Below are positions 17,381 through 26,576 of a DNA stretch of 64,000 nucleotides, piece by piece; position 1 is the first letter of the stretch, and every line of letters begins with the position of its first letter. The translations under genes and the position numbers were made by a program. The stretch spans positions 124,001 to 188,000 of the forward strand of contig JAEWGC010000011.1 of assembly GCA_023388495.1 (NCBI GenBank), read 5' to 3'. Origin of the DNA: Bacillota bacterium (GTDB lineage: Bacteria; Bacillota; Clostridia; Tissierellales; Tissierellaceae). The notes beneath the pieces are model-generated. The model was given only the letters and a program-made list of their open reading frames with translations. It searched no databases and had not been told where the DNA came from.

Positions 17381-19045
17381 ATGACTGACAAGGTCAAGAT
17401 TTGTGTAGAAGGAATTGGAGAAATAGAGTTAGAGAAAGGTAAAGAACTAAAGGATTTAGCAATAAAAGTTTTTGGAGATGAATATAGGAAATATTTAGGA
17501 GCTAAGATAAATAATGAAGTTTTCAATCTAGGTAAAATTATTGAAGAAGATATTAATGTAAAGTTTTTAGATATCACAGATATAGATGGATATAGAATAT
17601 ATACTAGGACCATTTCTGCAGTTTTTATAATGGCTTGCAAAGAACTAATGCCGGAAAGAACTATTAGAATAGAACATTTCTTAGGTGAAGGTCTTTATGC
17701 AACATTTGAAAAGGGATATTCTATAACATTTAAAGAGCTAGAAGAAATACAGAAAAAAATGAGAGAAATAATCCAAAATGATTTTCTCATAGTAAGAAAA
17801 AAGGTTCCAAAAGATAAGGCTATTGAACTTTTTAAGAAATATAAATATTATGATAAGATAAGGCTTTTTAATACTTTAGATAGAGACGAAATAGATATAT
17901 ATAATATTGGCGGTCATATAGATACCTACCATGGATTCTTAGCTCCAACTACAGGATATGTGGATGTTTTTAACCTTAGATACTATTATCCTGGTGTTCT
18001 AATTATGTTTCCAAGTATGAAATCCAATTATGGGATACCTGAATTTAAAGAACTAAAAAAATTGTCTAAGATTTTTAAAGAAGCAAATAATTGGGGAGAT
18101 ATACTAGATTTAGCATATATAGGTTCACTAAATGAAAAAATACTAGATGGAAGTATAGCTGAGGTAATCAGGGTATCCGAAGCACTTCATGAAAAGAAAA
18201 TTGCTAATATTGCAGATAAAATTTGTGAAGATGATGATATCCATCTGATTTTAATAGCAGGGCCTTCGTCTTCAGGGAAAACTACATTTTCTAAAAGACT
18301 AGAAGTGCAGCTTAAGGTCAATGGAAAAAGACCAATATCCATATCTGTAGATGATTATTTTGTTGATAGGGAAAAGACTCCATTAAATGAGGATGGTAGT
18401 TATGATTTTGAAACAATAGATGCAATAGACTTAGAAAGATTAAATGAAGATTTAGTAAGATTAATTGAAGGTGAAGAAGTTGAATTGCCTAAATTTAATT
18501 TTATTACTGGTAAAAGTGAGAAATCTGGAAAAGCAGTAAAGGTAGATAAAGATCATCCTATAATTGTTGAAGGAATACACAGTTTAAATCCTAAGATGAC
18601 AAACTATATTCCAGAGAAAAATAAATATAAGATTTATATATCGGCATTAACTCAACTTAATATAGATTCACATAATCGTATTCCAACTACTGATGCTAGA
18701 CTTATTAGAAGAATTGTTAGAGATATTAAATATAGAGGGAATGATGCTACACGAACTTTGGAAATGTGGTCTGGAGTAAGAAGAGGAGAAGAAAGATATA
18801 TCTTCCCATTTCAGGAAGAGGCGGATATCATGTTTGACTCTACATTAGTATATGAGTTAGCAGTTCTTAAAAAGCACATAAAACCACTTTTAGAAGAAAT
18901 AGATAGTACCAATATTTATTATGGAGAAGCAAAGAAACTAATTAGATTTTTAGAATATTTTAGAGATATTGAAGATGAAAGTATAATACCACAAAACTCT
19001 ATTTTAAGAGAATTTATAGGGAAAACTTATTTTGATATTCACTAA
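17381..19045 (+). CDS. Nucleoside kinase with ThrRS-like N-terminal domains
   Basis: The first 280 residues are a TGS-like and threonyl-tRNA-synthetase second-domain-like region. Residues from about 285 hold a uridine kinase/phosphoribulokinase fold: Walker A GPSSSGKTT (294-302), the DDYFVDR block, and IVEGIHSLN. The 554-residue fusion is a known Firmicutes arrangement for nucleoside (uridine-type) kinases. The N-terminal domain may bind or sense a ligand; this is not shown. It is probably in an operon with the pseudouridine synthase upstream, a pyrimidine theme. Start ATG follows AGGGGGTG. Confidence 0.85.
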   Translation: MTDKVKICVEGIGEIELEKGKELKDLAIKVFGDEYRKYLGAKINNEVFNLGKIIEEDINVKFLDITDIDGYRIYTRTISAVFIMACKELMPERTIRIEHFLGEGLYATFEKGYSITFKELEEIQKKMREIIQNDFLIVRKKVPKDKAIELFKKYKYYDKIRLFNTLDRDEIDIYNIGGHIDTYHGFLAPTTGYVDVFNLRYYYPGVLIMFPSMKSNYGIPEFKELKKLSKIFKEANNWGDILDLAYIGSLNEKILDGSIAEVIRVSEALHEKKIANIADKICEDDDIHLILIAGPSSSGKTTFSKRLEVQLKVNGKRPISISVDDYFVDREKTPLNEDGSYDFETIDAIDLERLNEDLVRLIEGEEVELPKFNFITGKSEKSGKAVKVDKDHPIIVEGIHSLNPKMTNYIPEKNKYKIYISALTQLNIDSHNRIPTTDARLIRRIVRDIKYRGNDATRTLEMWSGVRRGEERYIFPFQEEADIMFDSTLVYELAVLKKHIKPLLEEIDSTNIYYGEAKKLIRFLEYFRDIEDESIIPQNSILREFIGKTYFDIH

Positions 19046-19074
19046 TTAATTTTATATTCATTAAGGGGGACAAA

Positions 19075-19980
19075 ATGGAAGCGTTACTTTCTAAAATCAT
19101 TGAAGATAATAAGGCCTTAATAGCTAAAGGAAAGGTAGCAGATTATATACCAGCACTTGCCAATGCAAATCCTAATAATATAGGGATTTGTATTATGGAT
19201 ATAGATGGAAATATATATAAGGCAGGAGATTATGAGGTAAAATTTACGATTCAGAGCATATCAAAGGTTATGAGTTTGATGTTGGCTATAATGGATAATG
19301 GTGAAGAGCAAGTATTTAAAAAAATAGACTATGAACCTACTGAGGAACCATTTAATACATTGTTTAAACTAGACCTACCTCATACAGTTAAACCTTCTAA
19401 TCCCATGATAAATTCAGGAGCTATTGTAACTACATCCTTGATTAAAGGAAATGGAGAGGAGAAGTTTAATAGACTTTTAGATTTTATTAGAGTAGTTACA
19501 CAAAATCCAAATATAACATATAATGATGAAGTATACTTATCTGAAAAGGACACCGGACATAAAAATAGGGCCATGGCTTACTTAATGAGATCCAGAGGCT
19601 TTATTGAAGGTGATGTAGAAGAAATATTAGATGTATATTTTAAACAATGCTCTATAGAAGTAACTACAGTTGATATTGCTAGAATAGGATTATTTGTAGC
19701 CGATAGATGTAGCCAAAATAATAAAATATGTGATACTAGGATAGCTTCAATAGTAACAGCTATTATGGCTACCTGTGGTATGTATAATTTTAGTGGAGAA
19801 TATGCAGCAACAGTAGGTATACCATCTAAGAGTGGAGTAGGTGGGGGGATACTAGGAACAATACCTCACAAAGCGGGTATAGGTATATTTAGTCCAGCAT
19901 TAGACGAATATGGTAACTCTATTGTTGGATATGGAATTATGAGAGATTTATCTAAGGAATTAAAATTAAGTATATTCTAA
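19075..19980 (+). CDS. glsA: Glutaminase (GlsA type)
   Basis: The 301-residue enzyme has the beta-lactamase-like SISK motif (S61xxK64), NPMINSGA, and the C-terminal block SGVGGGILG. GlsA hydrolyses glutamine to glutamate and ammonia. The start ATG follows an AGGGGG site. It lies 29 bases from the nucleoside kinase. All nine arginine codons are AGA or AGG, as in most of the window; the next genes differ. The stop codon overlaps the left arm of a hairpin. Confidence 0.95.
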   Translation: MEALLSKIIEDNKALIAKGKVADYIPALANANPNNIGICIMDIDGNIYKAGDYEVKFTIQSISKVMSLMLAIMDNGEEQVFKKIDYEPTEEPFNTLFKLDLPHTVKPSNPMINSGAIVTTSLIKGNGEEKFNRLLDFIRVVTQNPNITYNDEVYLSEKDTGHKNRAMAYLMRSRGFIEGDVEEILDVYFKQCSIEVTTVDIARIGLFVADRCSQNNKICDTRIASIVTAIMATCGMYNFSGEYAATVGIPSKSGVGGGILGTIPHKAGIGIFSPALDEYGNSIVGYGIMRDLSKELKLSIF

Positions 19981-20026
19981 AGAAATGGAGGGAGATTATC
20001 CCTCCCTTTCTTTAGAAAGAAAGGGG
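19979..20026 (+). promoter_or_regulatory. Mutually exclusive hairpins between glsA and the LytTR gene
   Basis: Structure A: 19979-19993 pairs with 19999-20013 (GGAGGGA/TCCCTCC core, one mismatch, then AAAGAAA/TTTCTTT), a terminator-like hairpin. Structure B: 20004-20012 (CCCTTTCTT) pairs with 20017-20025 (AAGAAAGGG) around a TAGA loop, hiding part of the AAAGGGG ribosome binding site of the LytTR gene. The two share bases 20004-20012 and cannot coexist. The left arm of A overlaps the glsA stop codon, so glsA translation could tilt the balance. Confidence 0.5.
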
Positions 20027-20032
20027 AATAAG

Positions 20033-20734
20033 ATGAATTATCAAATCGCCATATGTGATGATGAATCCATTATTTGTAATTTATTGGAAGGGATGGTTAG
20101 AAGGTGGGCTAAAAAGAATAATATACATATAAAAGTTCATGTATTTTCTGCTTCAGAATCTTTTCTGTTTGCATATGAAGATGATAAGCGTTTTGATATT
20201 TTACTTTTAGATATTGAAATGTCAGGTATGAATGGAGTTGATTTAGCCCAGATTATTCGAGGTAAAAATAAATCAATTCAGATTGTATTTATAACAGGCT
20301 ATATGGATTATATTGCTCAAGGATATGATGTGGAAGCTTTGAATTATCTTTTAAAGCCAGTAAATGAAGAAAAATTATTTGAAGTCTTAGATAAGGCAAG
20401 GGAGAGAGTTTCAGTTAGTGATAAGATTATATACATAGAATCATCTGGGGAGATGATTCAATTACCTTTACATAACATCCTTTATGCTGAAGTAAATCGT
20501 AATTATATAACTATTTATACCTTGGAAGGTAAGTATATTAGAAAGCAGACCTTAAGGGATTTAGAAGATGAACTAGATGAACGGTTTTTCAGAGCAGGAC
20601 GTTCTTTTCTAGTTAATTTAATGCATATAAAAAGGACAAGCAAGGCGGAAATAGAACTTAAAAATGGAGATATTATCCCTTTGTCTCGTGGACGCTACGA
20701 AGCAATTAATCAGGCCATCATTAATTATTTCTAG
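20033..20734 (+). CDS. LytTR-family response regulator
   Basis: Receiver domain with D9/D10, phospho-acceptor D60 (LLLDIEM) and the usual FITGY and LKPV blocks; residues 145-233 form a LytTR DNA-binding domain (YIESSGEMIQLP, EVNRNYITIYT, FLVNLMHIKR). The start is ATG 20033 after AAAGGGG; the in-frame start at 19985 lies in the hairpin. Seven of its fifteen arginine codons are CGN, against none of nine in glsA. It pairs with the histidine kinase 10 bases downstream and probably controls the ABC exporter genes. Confidence 0.9.
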   Translation: MNYQIAICDDESIICNLLEGMVRRWAKKNNIHIKVHVFSASESFLFAYEDDKRFDILLLDIEMSGMNGVDLAQIIRGKNKSIQIVFITGYMDYIAQGYDVEALNYLLKPVNEEKLFEVLDKARERVSVSDKIIYIESSGEMIQLPLHNILYAEVNRNYITIYTLEGKYIRKQTLRDLEDELDERFFRAGRSFLVNLMHIKRTSKAEIELKNGDIIPLSRGRYEAINQAIINYF

Positions 20735-20744
20735 GAGGAAGTCA

Positions 20745-21404
20745 ATGAGTTTTTTTCAGGGGAAGCAAAGAAAGCAAATAGAAGTATATCAGAAAGAATT
20801 GATGAGAATTCATTATAATGAAGTAGAAAACATGTATAAAGATATGCGCGGGTGGAGACATGACTTTAAAAATCATTTACAGATATTAAAAGGACTAGCA
20901 ATTGAAGGAGATCTTGAAGCTGTAAAAGAATATCTAAATCAATTAGAAGTTAGCTTAATAGAAATTGAACCTCGTGTTAAAACAGGGAATAAGATGACAG
21001 ATGCTATATTAAATAGCAAGATTTCCCTTGCTAAGTCAAATGATATAAAAGTAATTGCTGATGCTCATATACCCATAGCACTAAGCACATCGGAAACAGA
21101 CCTTAGTATAATTATAGGTAATTTACTAGATAATGCTATAGAATCAAATCTAAAAATACCCCCAAGTGAACGTTTTATAAGAATATACATGGATATGAAA
21201 AATACCCAACTGTATTTAACCATTACCAATGCTGCTGAGCCTGTAAAGAAAAAGAAACTATCTGGGATATTTACTTCTACTAAAGGTGCTGACCATGGTT
21301 TAGGTCTAATACGTATAGATGAAGTAGTTGAACGAAATGGTGGATATTTAAAACGAAACAGCGAAGAAGGGGCATTTACCACTGAAGTTTTGTTACCTCA
21401 ATAA
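20745..21404 (+). CDS. Soluble GHKL-type sensor histidine kinase
   Basis: A 219-residue kinase lacking any membrane segment. Coiled N-terminus, then RHDFKNHLQIL with phospho-acceptor H39, then GHKL ATPase boxes: GNLLDNAIES (N box) and DHGLGLIRI (G2 box). Typical family members have five to seven membrane helices; here none are encoded because AGGAGG and ATG 20745 sit just after the regulator gene. Input must therefore be cytoplasmic or come through a partner such as the exporter. Arginine codons are largely CGN. Confidence 0.88.
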   Translation: MSFFQGKQRKQIEVYQKELMRIHYNEVENMYKDMRGWRHDFKNHLQILKGLAIEGDLEAVKEYLNQLEVSLIEIEPRVKTGNKMTDAILNSKISLAKSNDIKVIADAHIPIALSTSETDLSIIIGNLLDNAIESNLKIPPSERFIRIYMDMKNTQLYLTITNAAEPVKKKKLSGIFTSTKGADHGLGLIRIDEVVERNGGYLKRNSEEGAFTTEVLLPQ

Positions 21405-21531
21405 TAACCTAATTAATATAAATTCTTTCGTCCCCCCATCCATACATTTTATCCCCTAAATATTTTTGAATTTACATTTTTGATATACTTTAGTTACTGA
21501 ATAGTAATAATAGATAAAGGAGAATAGGTAT

Positions 21532-23364
21532 ATGAAATATGTAAAAGAACCACCTAAACATGGAGTCTTTAGCAATATAGCTTTTATGTTAAAGCAAGCT
21601 AAGGAAGCTGCACCTAGTGTAATTTGGCTTGCAATTTTTATGGCTATACTAACTGTTGGTCTACAACTCATACAGTTATTGTTTACACCAGCCATTCTTC
21701 AAGCTATAGAAGAGCAGAAGTCATTATATGATTTATTGTTTCTGGTTTTCCAATTTACAATAATATTACTAATAATTAATGCACTTCTTGCCTACATACG
21801 AGAGAATACTCTATTTGGACGTGTAGAAACTCGAGTGAATTTGATTTCAAAGGTTTCAAAAAAACAAGGAACTACATCCTATCCTAATATTTTTAACTCA
21901 GATTTTCAAAAACTATCAGACCGTACAGCAATAGCTCTTTCTTCAAACGATGAGCCTGGTGAAGCTATTTGGGAGACCATTTCTCTCATTTTAGGAGGGC
22001 TTTTAGGCAGTGTTGTATATCTGACTTTGATGTCAAGAGTTGATTCATGGATTATCTTATTAACAATAGGAACTACGATTGCAAGTTTTCTTTTTAGTAA
22101 AGGTATCAATGAATGGGGATATCGTAATAGAGATGAGATTGCAAATATTTCTAAAGAAATAAATTATTTAATGGGACGCTCTAGTAATCATATAGATGCA
22201 AAAGATATACGAATGTTTAATATGAAGCCTTGGCTGGATGAAGTACATGAAAAAGCCTTTAAACTATATAGAAATTTTAAATTTAAATCTCAAAGAATCT
22301 ATTTTGGTGCTGATTTAATTGATTTGATTCTAACACTATTACGTAATGGGATAGCCTATACATATTTAATTACTCTAACAATAGACGGAGATTTAAGTGT
22401 CGCTACTTTTATGCTATTATTTAATACAATAAATGGATTGACACAATTGATTGGCAGCTTACTGAAAAACATTACAAAACTATATAGAGAGAGCTTAGAG
22501 ATATCTGCTATTAGGGAGTTTTTAGATTTTCCAGAGCCATTTAAGTTTGAAGATGGTCTAGGAATTGAGCCTAATCATAAAGGAGAATATTCAATTGAGC
22601 TAAGGCATGTTTCCTTCAGATATCCTGGTGCAAAAGAAGATACGCTAAAAGATATAAATCTAACTATTCATCCTGGAGAAAAATTAGCAATTGTAGGGCT
22701 CAATGGAGCTGGAAAGACTACATTAGTGAAGCTAATAACTGGTCTATATGATCCAACAGAAGGTGATGTCCTGATTAATGGAAATCCAATAAAGGATTTT
22801 AATCGTCGTCATATATATAGACATTTTGGCGCAGTGTTTCAACAATTTTCACTTATAGCCGGTTCTGTATATGAAAATATTGCCCAAACTAAAGAAGAAA
22901 ATATTGATTTAAATCTTGCAAATTTAGCTATTAATCAGGCTGGACTATCTGAGAGAGTGAGGCGTTTAACTAAGGAAGGACATACAAAACTAATCAAGGA
23001 TGTATATGAGGATGCTATAGAATTATCTGGTGGTGAATTACAGAGACTGATGCTGGCACGTGCCTTATATAAGGATGCACCAATTTTGATATTAGACGAA
23101 CCTACTGCCGCATTGGACCCTATAGCTGAAAATGAGATATATCTCCACTATAATGAGATGACAGAAGGGCGTACATCCCTATTTATTTCACACCGCTTAG
23201 CATCTACCAGATTTTGTGATCGTATTATATTTGTTGGAGATGGTAAAATTCTTGAAGAAGGAACCCATGATGAGCTGATGAAAAAAGATGGATTATATTC
23301 AAATTTATTTAATGTCCAAAGCCGTTATTATAGGAAAGAAGGAGCTATGACCAATGAAGGATAA
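21532..23364 (+). CDS. ABC exporter half-transporter (permease fused to ATPase), first of a pair
   Basis: A 610-residue protein: N-terminal type-I exporter membrane domain (about 30-330), then an ATPase with Walker A GLNGAGKTT, signature LSGGELQRL, Walker B ILILDEPTAALDP and H-loop SHRLAS. The catalytic Glu is present. It overlaps the next gene by 11 bases, so the two form a heterodimeric exporter. The preceding regulator and kinase suggest a regulated export system. The substrate cannot be told; no precursor peptide is seen. A TTGATA element at 21480 could be a promoter. Confidence 0.85.
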   Translation: MKYVKEPPKHGVFSNIAFMLKQAKEAAPSVIWLAIFMAILTVGLQLIQLLFTPAILQAIEEQKSLYDLLFLVFQFTIILLIINALLAYIRENTLFGRVETRVNLISKVSKKQGTTSYPNIFNSDFQKLSDRTAIALSSNDEPGEAIWETISLILGGLLGSVVYLTLMSRVDSWIILLTIGTTIASFLFSKGINEWGYRNRDEIANISKEINYLMGRSSNHIDAKDIRMFNMKPWLDEVHEKAFKLYRNFKFKSQRIYFGADLIDLILTLLRNGIAYTYLITLTIDGDLSVATFMLLFNTINGLTQLIGSLLKNITKLYRESLEISAIREFLDFPEPFKFEDGLGIEPNHKGEYSIELRHVSFRYPGAKEDTLKDINLTIHPGEKLAIVGLNGAGKTTLVKLITGLYDPTEGDVLINGNPIKDFNRRHIYRHFGAVFQQFSLIAGSVYENIAQTKEENIDLNLANLAINQAGLSERVRRLTKEGHTKLIKDVYEDAIELSGGELQRLMLARALYKDAPILILDEPTAALDPIAENEIYLHYNEMTEGRTSLFISHRLASTRFCDRIIFVGDGKILEEGTHDELMKKDGLYSNLFNVQSRYYRKEGAMTNEG

Positions 23365-25207
23365 AAAATCAATCTGGAGGAGAAATCTTCGTTCATTTAA
23401 ACTGTGGTGGTGTATATCTCCAAATTTATTAATCGTAGGATTCATATCGACCTTGATGGAAGCATTAAAGCCATTGGTCCCCATATATTTAACAGCTCGG
23501 CTGGTAAATGAGTTAGCTGGTAATCGTGATATAGGAAAGATAAGGTTTTGGGCTATATCATTAATTATGATAACTTTTCTTATTAACCTAATTGCCTCTA
23601 TTATTTCCCGCTGGCAGCAAGCAGAAGAATCCCTTGTATCTCAGCATTTGGAACGATTGTATTATGATAAGTTTCTGGGAATGGACTTTAAGTATATTGA
23701 TGCTGCCAGTACACAACATTTACGTTCTCAAATTAGGCAGAATGATAATTGGAGTAGCTGGGGTATGCGTCATAGTATAACTATTATGAAAAAAGGAATG
23801 CAGGCTATTTTTATTATAGTAGGAGCTTTAGCACTTTCACTACAATTGTTTTTAACTCCTGTACCAGAAATAAAAAATGGATTTCAGCTATTAAATACCT
23901 GGTGGTTTAGTATATTTTTTATAACTATAGTTGTTGGATTAACCATATTATCTCCACTATTACAAAATAATGGAGATAAATACTGGGCAAAGGCTTCAGA
24001 AGGGGCAAAGATGGGTAATCGATTCTTTAGTTTCTTTGGTTTTAGAATGTTCTACGAGTTAGAGCGTGCCACTGATATGAGAATGTATCGTCAGGACATA
24101 ATTGCTTTAGAAAAATTCAAAGAGGATAAAGCCTTTGGTTTAGATGGAGAATTAGCCAAGTTTGCCAAAGGACCTATGGGATTATTAAAATCAGGTTCAC
24201 AGGCTATAGCAAGTATATTGATGGGAATTATTTTCTTGTATGTTGGGATAAAGGCTTGGGCGGGAGCTTTTGGTGTAGGTGAGGTTACTCAATATGTAGG
24301 TGCATTATTAGCTTTAACAAATGGAATATCACTTTTAGTTGAAAGTCTAGGATTAATGAGAAACAATGCTGAGTTTTTAGATACGACCTATGAATTCTTA
24401 GATATTCCCAATGAAATGTATCAAGGTAGTCTCACTGTTGAGAAAAGATCTGATCGAAAATATGAAATTGAAGTAAGAAATGTTTCTTTTAAATATCCAG
24501 AAACAAATGAATGGGCATTGAATAATGTATCTGTGAAGTTTAATATTGGTGAGCGTTTAGCAATAGTAGGAGCCAATGGTTCAGGTAAAACCACATTAAT
24601 TAAACTATTATGTAGATTATATGATCCAACAGAAGGAGAAATATTACTAAATGGTATTGATATTAGAAAATATGATTATAAGGAATATATGTCTATTTAC
24701 TCAGTAGTATTTCAAGATTTCAAGCTATTTTCACTGCCTCTTGGTGAGAATATAGGAGTTTCATTAGATTATAATAGAGAGCGAGCTTATCAGGTATTAG
24801 AAGAAGCAGGACTTGATATAAATAAAGGTAATTTTCTCGATGGTTTAGACACTTATTTGTATAAGAATATATCTGAAAAAGGAGTAGAGGTTTCTGGCGG
24901 AGAAGCTCAGAAGATAGCAATTGCAAGAGCATTATATGACGATGCTCCTTTTCTAATATTAGATGAGCCAACAGCATCACTAGACCCCATAGCAGAGGCT
25001 GAGATATATCAACAACTTAATCAAATAATAGGTGATAAAACGGCAATTTTTATTTCACACAGACTTTCATCCTGTCGTTTTGCTGACCGTATAATAGTAT
25101 TTGATAGGGGTAAAATTATAGAACATGGTACACATGATACACTTGTACAAGAAAAGAGTAGCAAATACTATGAATTATGGCAGTCTCAGGCACAATATTA
25201 TTTATAA
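23354..25207 (+). CDS. ABC exporter half-transporter, second of a pair
   Basis: A 617-residue partner of the preceding gene with the same plan: membrane domain to about 340, then GANGSGKTT, VSGGEAQKI, FLILDEPTASLDP and SHRLSS. Both subunits retain the Walker B Glu, so both ATP sites may be active, in contrast to the BmrC-like pair later in the window. Translation starts at ATG 23354 within the end of the first gene, indicating translational coupling. CGN arginine codons are frequent here too. Its end is followed by a hairpin resembling the one before the cassette. Confidence 0.85.
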   Translation: MKDKKSIWRRNLRSFKLWWCISPNLLIVGFISTLMEALKPLVPIYLTARLVNELAGNRDIGKIRFWAISLIMITFLINLIASIISRWQQAEESLVSQHLERLYYDKFLGMDFKYIDAASTQHLRSQIRQNDNWSSWGMRHSITIMKKGMQAIFIIVGALALSLQLFLTPVPEIKNGFQLLNTWWFSIFFITIVVGLTILSPLLQNNGDKYWAKASEGAKMGNRFFSFFGFRMFYELERATDMRMYRQDIIALEKFKEDKAFGLDGELAKFAKGPMGLLKSGSQAIASILMGIIFLYVGIKAWAGAFGVGEVTQYVGALLALTNGISLLVESLGLMRNNAEFLDTTYEFLDIPNEMYQGSLTVEKRSDRKYEIEVRNVSFKYPETNEWALNNVSVKFNIGERLAIVGANGSGKTTLIKLLCRLYDPTEGEILLNGIDIRKYDYKEYMSIYSVVFQDFKLFSLPLGENIGVSLDYNRERAYQVLEEAGLDINKGNFLDGLDTYLYKNISEKGVEVSGGEAQKIAIARALYDDAPFLILDEPTASLDPIAEAEIYQQLNQIIGDKTAIFISHRLSSCRFADRIIVFDRGKIIEHGTHDTLVQEKSSKYYELWQSQAQYYL

Positions 25208-25231
25208 GAGATTATATGAGGAAAATTAAGT

Positions 25232-25260
25232 GGAGGGATATTATCCCTCTATTATTATTT
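25232..25260 (+). terminator. Weak hairpin terminator closing the ABC cassette
   Basis: GAGGGA/TCCCTC stem (25233-25238 with 25244-25249) then an AT-rich tail with broken T runs. Its core GGAGGGA-N5-TCCCTC matches the hairpin at 19987-20004. Confidence 0.55.
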
Positions 25261-25324
25261 ATACTTATTGTAAATAAGGTCAAACTATAATAGAATTAAA
25301 TTAACATATGAAAAGGGTGATTAC

Positions 25325-26557
25325 ATGAGGTATAGGGTAATAGGACTTATATTAATAGCATTTGTTATATTTACAGTTGGCTGCAAGAAAGATAATTATG
25401 ATTCGGAAAAACCAGATATAAATGATTCTAATGATATTGGTGAGGATGATGAAACACAAGTAGATTCCATAGAAGACAAAATTAAATCAATGTCTTTAGA
25501 CGATAAAATAGGTCAATTAATGATTATTGGTTTTGATGGAGTGAATTTCAATGAAGAAGTTCTAGGTTTTATTGAAGAATTTAAAATTGGAGGTTTTATA
25601 TTATTTGCAAGAAATATTGTAGATGAAAATCAGACATTAAAACTTTTAAATGATATAAAAAAAGCGAACTCTAATAATATTCCTTTATTCCTATCTATAG
25701 ATGAGGAAGGTGGCAAGGTTAGTAGATTACCTAAATCATTTGTAAGACTTCCTGAAGCCATGACAATTGGAGATAAAAATGATAAAGATATTTCTTATAG
25801 ATTAGGCAATATTTTAGGTGAAAGAGTTAAGTCCTTAGGTTTTAATATAGACTTTGCACCTGTATTAGATATAAACTCTAATCCTAAAAACCCAGTAATA
25901 GGGAAGAGAGCCTTTGGTACTACACTGGAACAGGTTGTAAGCAATGGAATAGAGGTAATGAATGGAATAAAGGATGTAGGAGTAATTCCAGCAGTAAAAC
26001 ATTTTCCAGGTCATGGAGACACAAGTGTTGATTCCCATGTGAATTTACCAAAAGTAAATAAAACCATAGAAGAATTAAAATCATTTGAATTAATTCCATT
26101 TAGAGAAGCTATTGAAAAAGGAGTAGATATTGTAATGGTTGCCCATATACTATATCCAGAGATAGATGGAGCATATCCTGCAACAATGTCTTCTGTCATA
26201 ATTCAAGAGATTCTAAGAGATGATTTAGGCTATGATGGTGTGGTAATATCTGATGATATGACTATGGGTGCAATAGTAGAAAATTATCATTTAGAAGATG
26301 GTGTATTATCATTTCTAAAGTCTGGTGGAGATATAGCCTTAGTATGTCACGGAAAAGATAATCCGAGAAAGGTATTTGACAAGATAAAAAATGCAGTAGA
26401 AACAGGGGAATTAAGTGAAGAAGATATAGACATGAAAACTTATAGAATCCTAAAGCTTAAGGAAACATATGAATTGGAAGATAGGGAGATTAATTCTATA
26501 GATATAAAAGCATTAAATAACGAAACTAAAGAACTAATAAAGAAGATTAATAGATAA
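25325..26557 (+). CDS. GH3 beta-N-acetylhexosaminidase lipoprotein (NagZ-like)
   Basis: The N-terminal signal ends in a lipobox, FTVGC, with lipidated C20. The GH3 domain carries GGFILFARN, SIDEEGG, KHFPGHGDT (the His-Asp acid/base pair of bacterial NagZ-type enzymes) and VISDDMTMGA (catalytic Asp nucleophile). It lacks the second domain of multi-domain GH3 enzymes. It should act at the outer membrane face on N-acetylglucosamine-containing peptidoglycan fragments, for recycling. It is followed by a lipase-like hydrolase and starts ATG 25325. Confidence 0.9.
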   Translation: MRYRVIGLILIAFVIFTVGCKKDNYDSEKPDINDSNDIGEDDETQVDSIEDKIKSMSLDDKIGQLMIIGFDGVNFNEEVLGFIEEFKIGGFILFARNIVDENQTLKLLNDIKKANSNNIPLFLSIDEEGGKVSRLPKSFVRLPEAMTIGDKNDKDISYRLGNILGERVKSLGFNIDFAPVLDINSNPKNPVIGKRAFGTTLEQVVSNGIEVMNGIKDVGVIPAVKHFPGHGDTSVDSHVNLPKVNKTIEELKSFELIPFREAIEKGVDIVMVAHILYPEIDGAYPATMSSVIIQEILRDDLGYDGVVISDDMTMGAIVENYHLEDGVLSFLKSGGDIALVCHGKDNPRKVFDKIKNAVETGELSEEDIDMKTYRILKLKETYELEDREINSIDIKALNNETKELIKKINR

Positions 26558-26576
26558 TATAAAAAGAGGTGTTTCT

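Noticed and set aside
19985..20032. Upstream in-frame start of the LytTR regulator
   Set aside because: It would be in the hairpin and would add an unconserved prefix; ATG 20033 gives the usual N-terminus.
21405..21531. Expected autoinducer or bacteriocin peptide gene beside the LytTR/GHKL pair
   Set aside because: No ATG/TTG/GTG ORF with a ribosome binding site is found in the gap on either strand.
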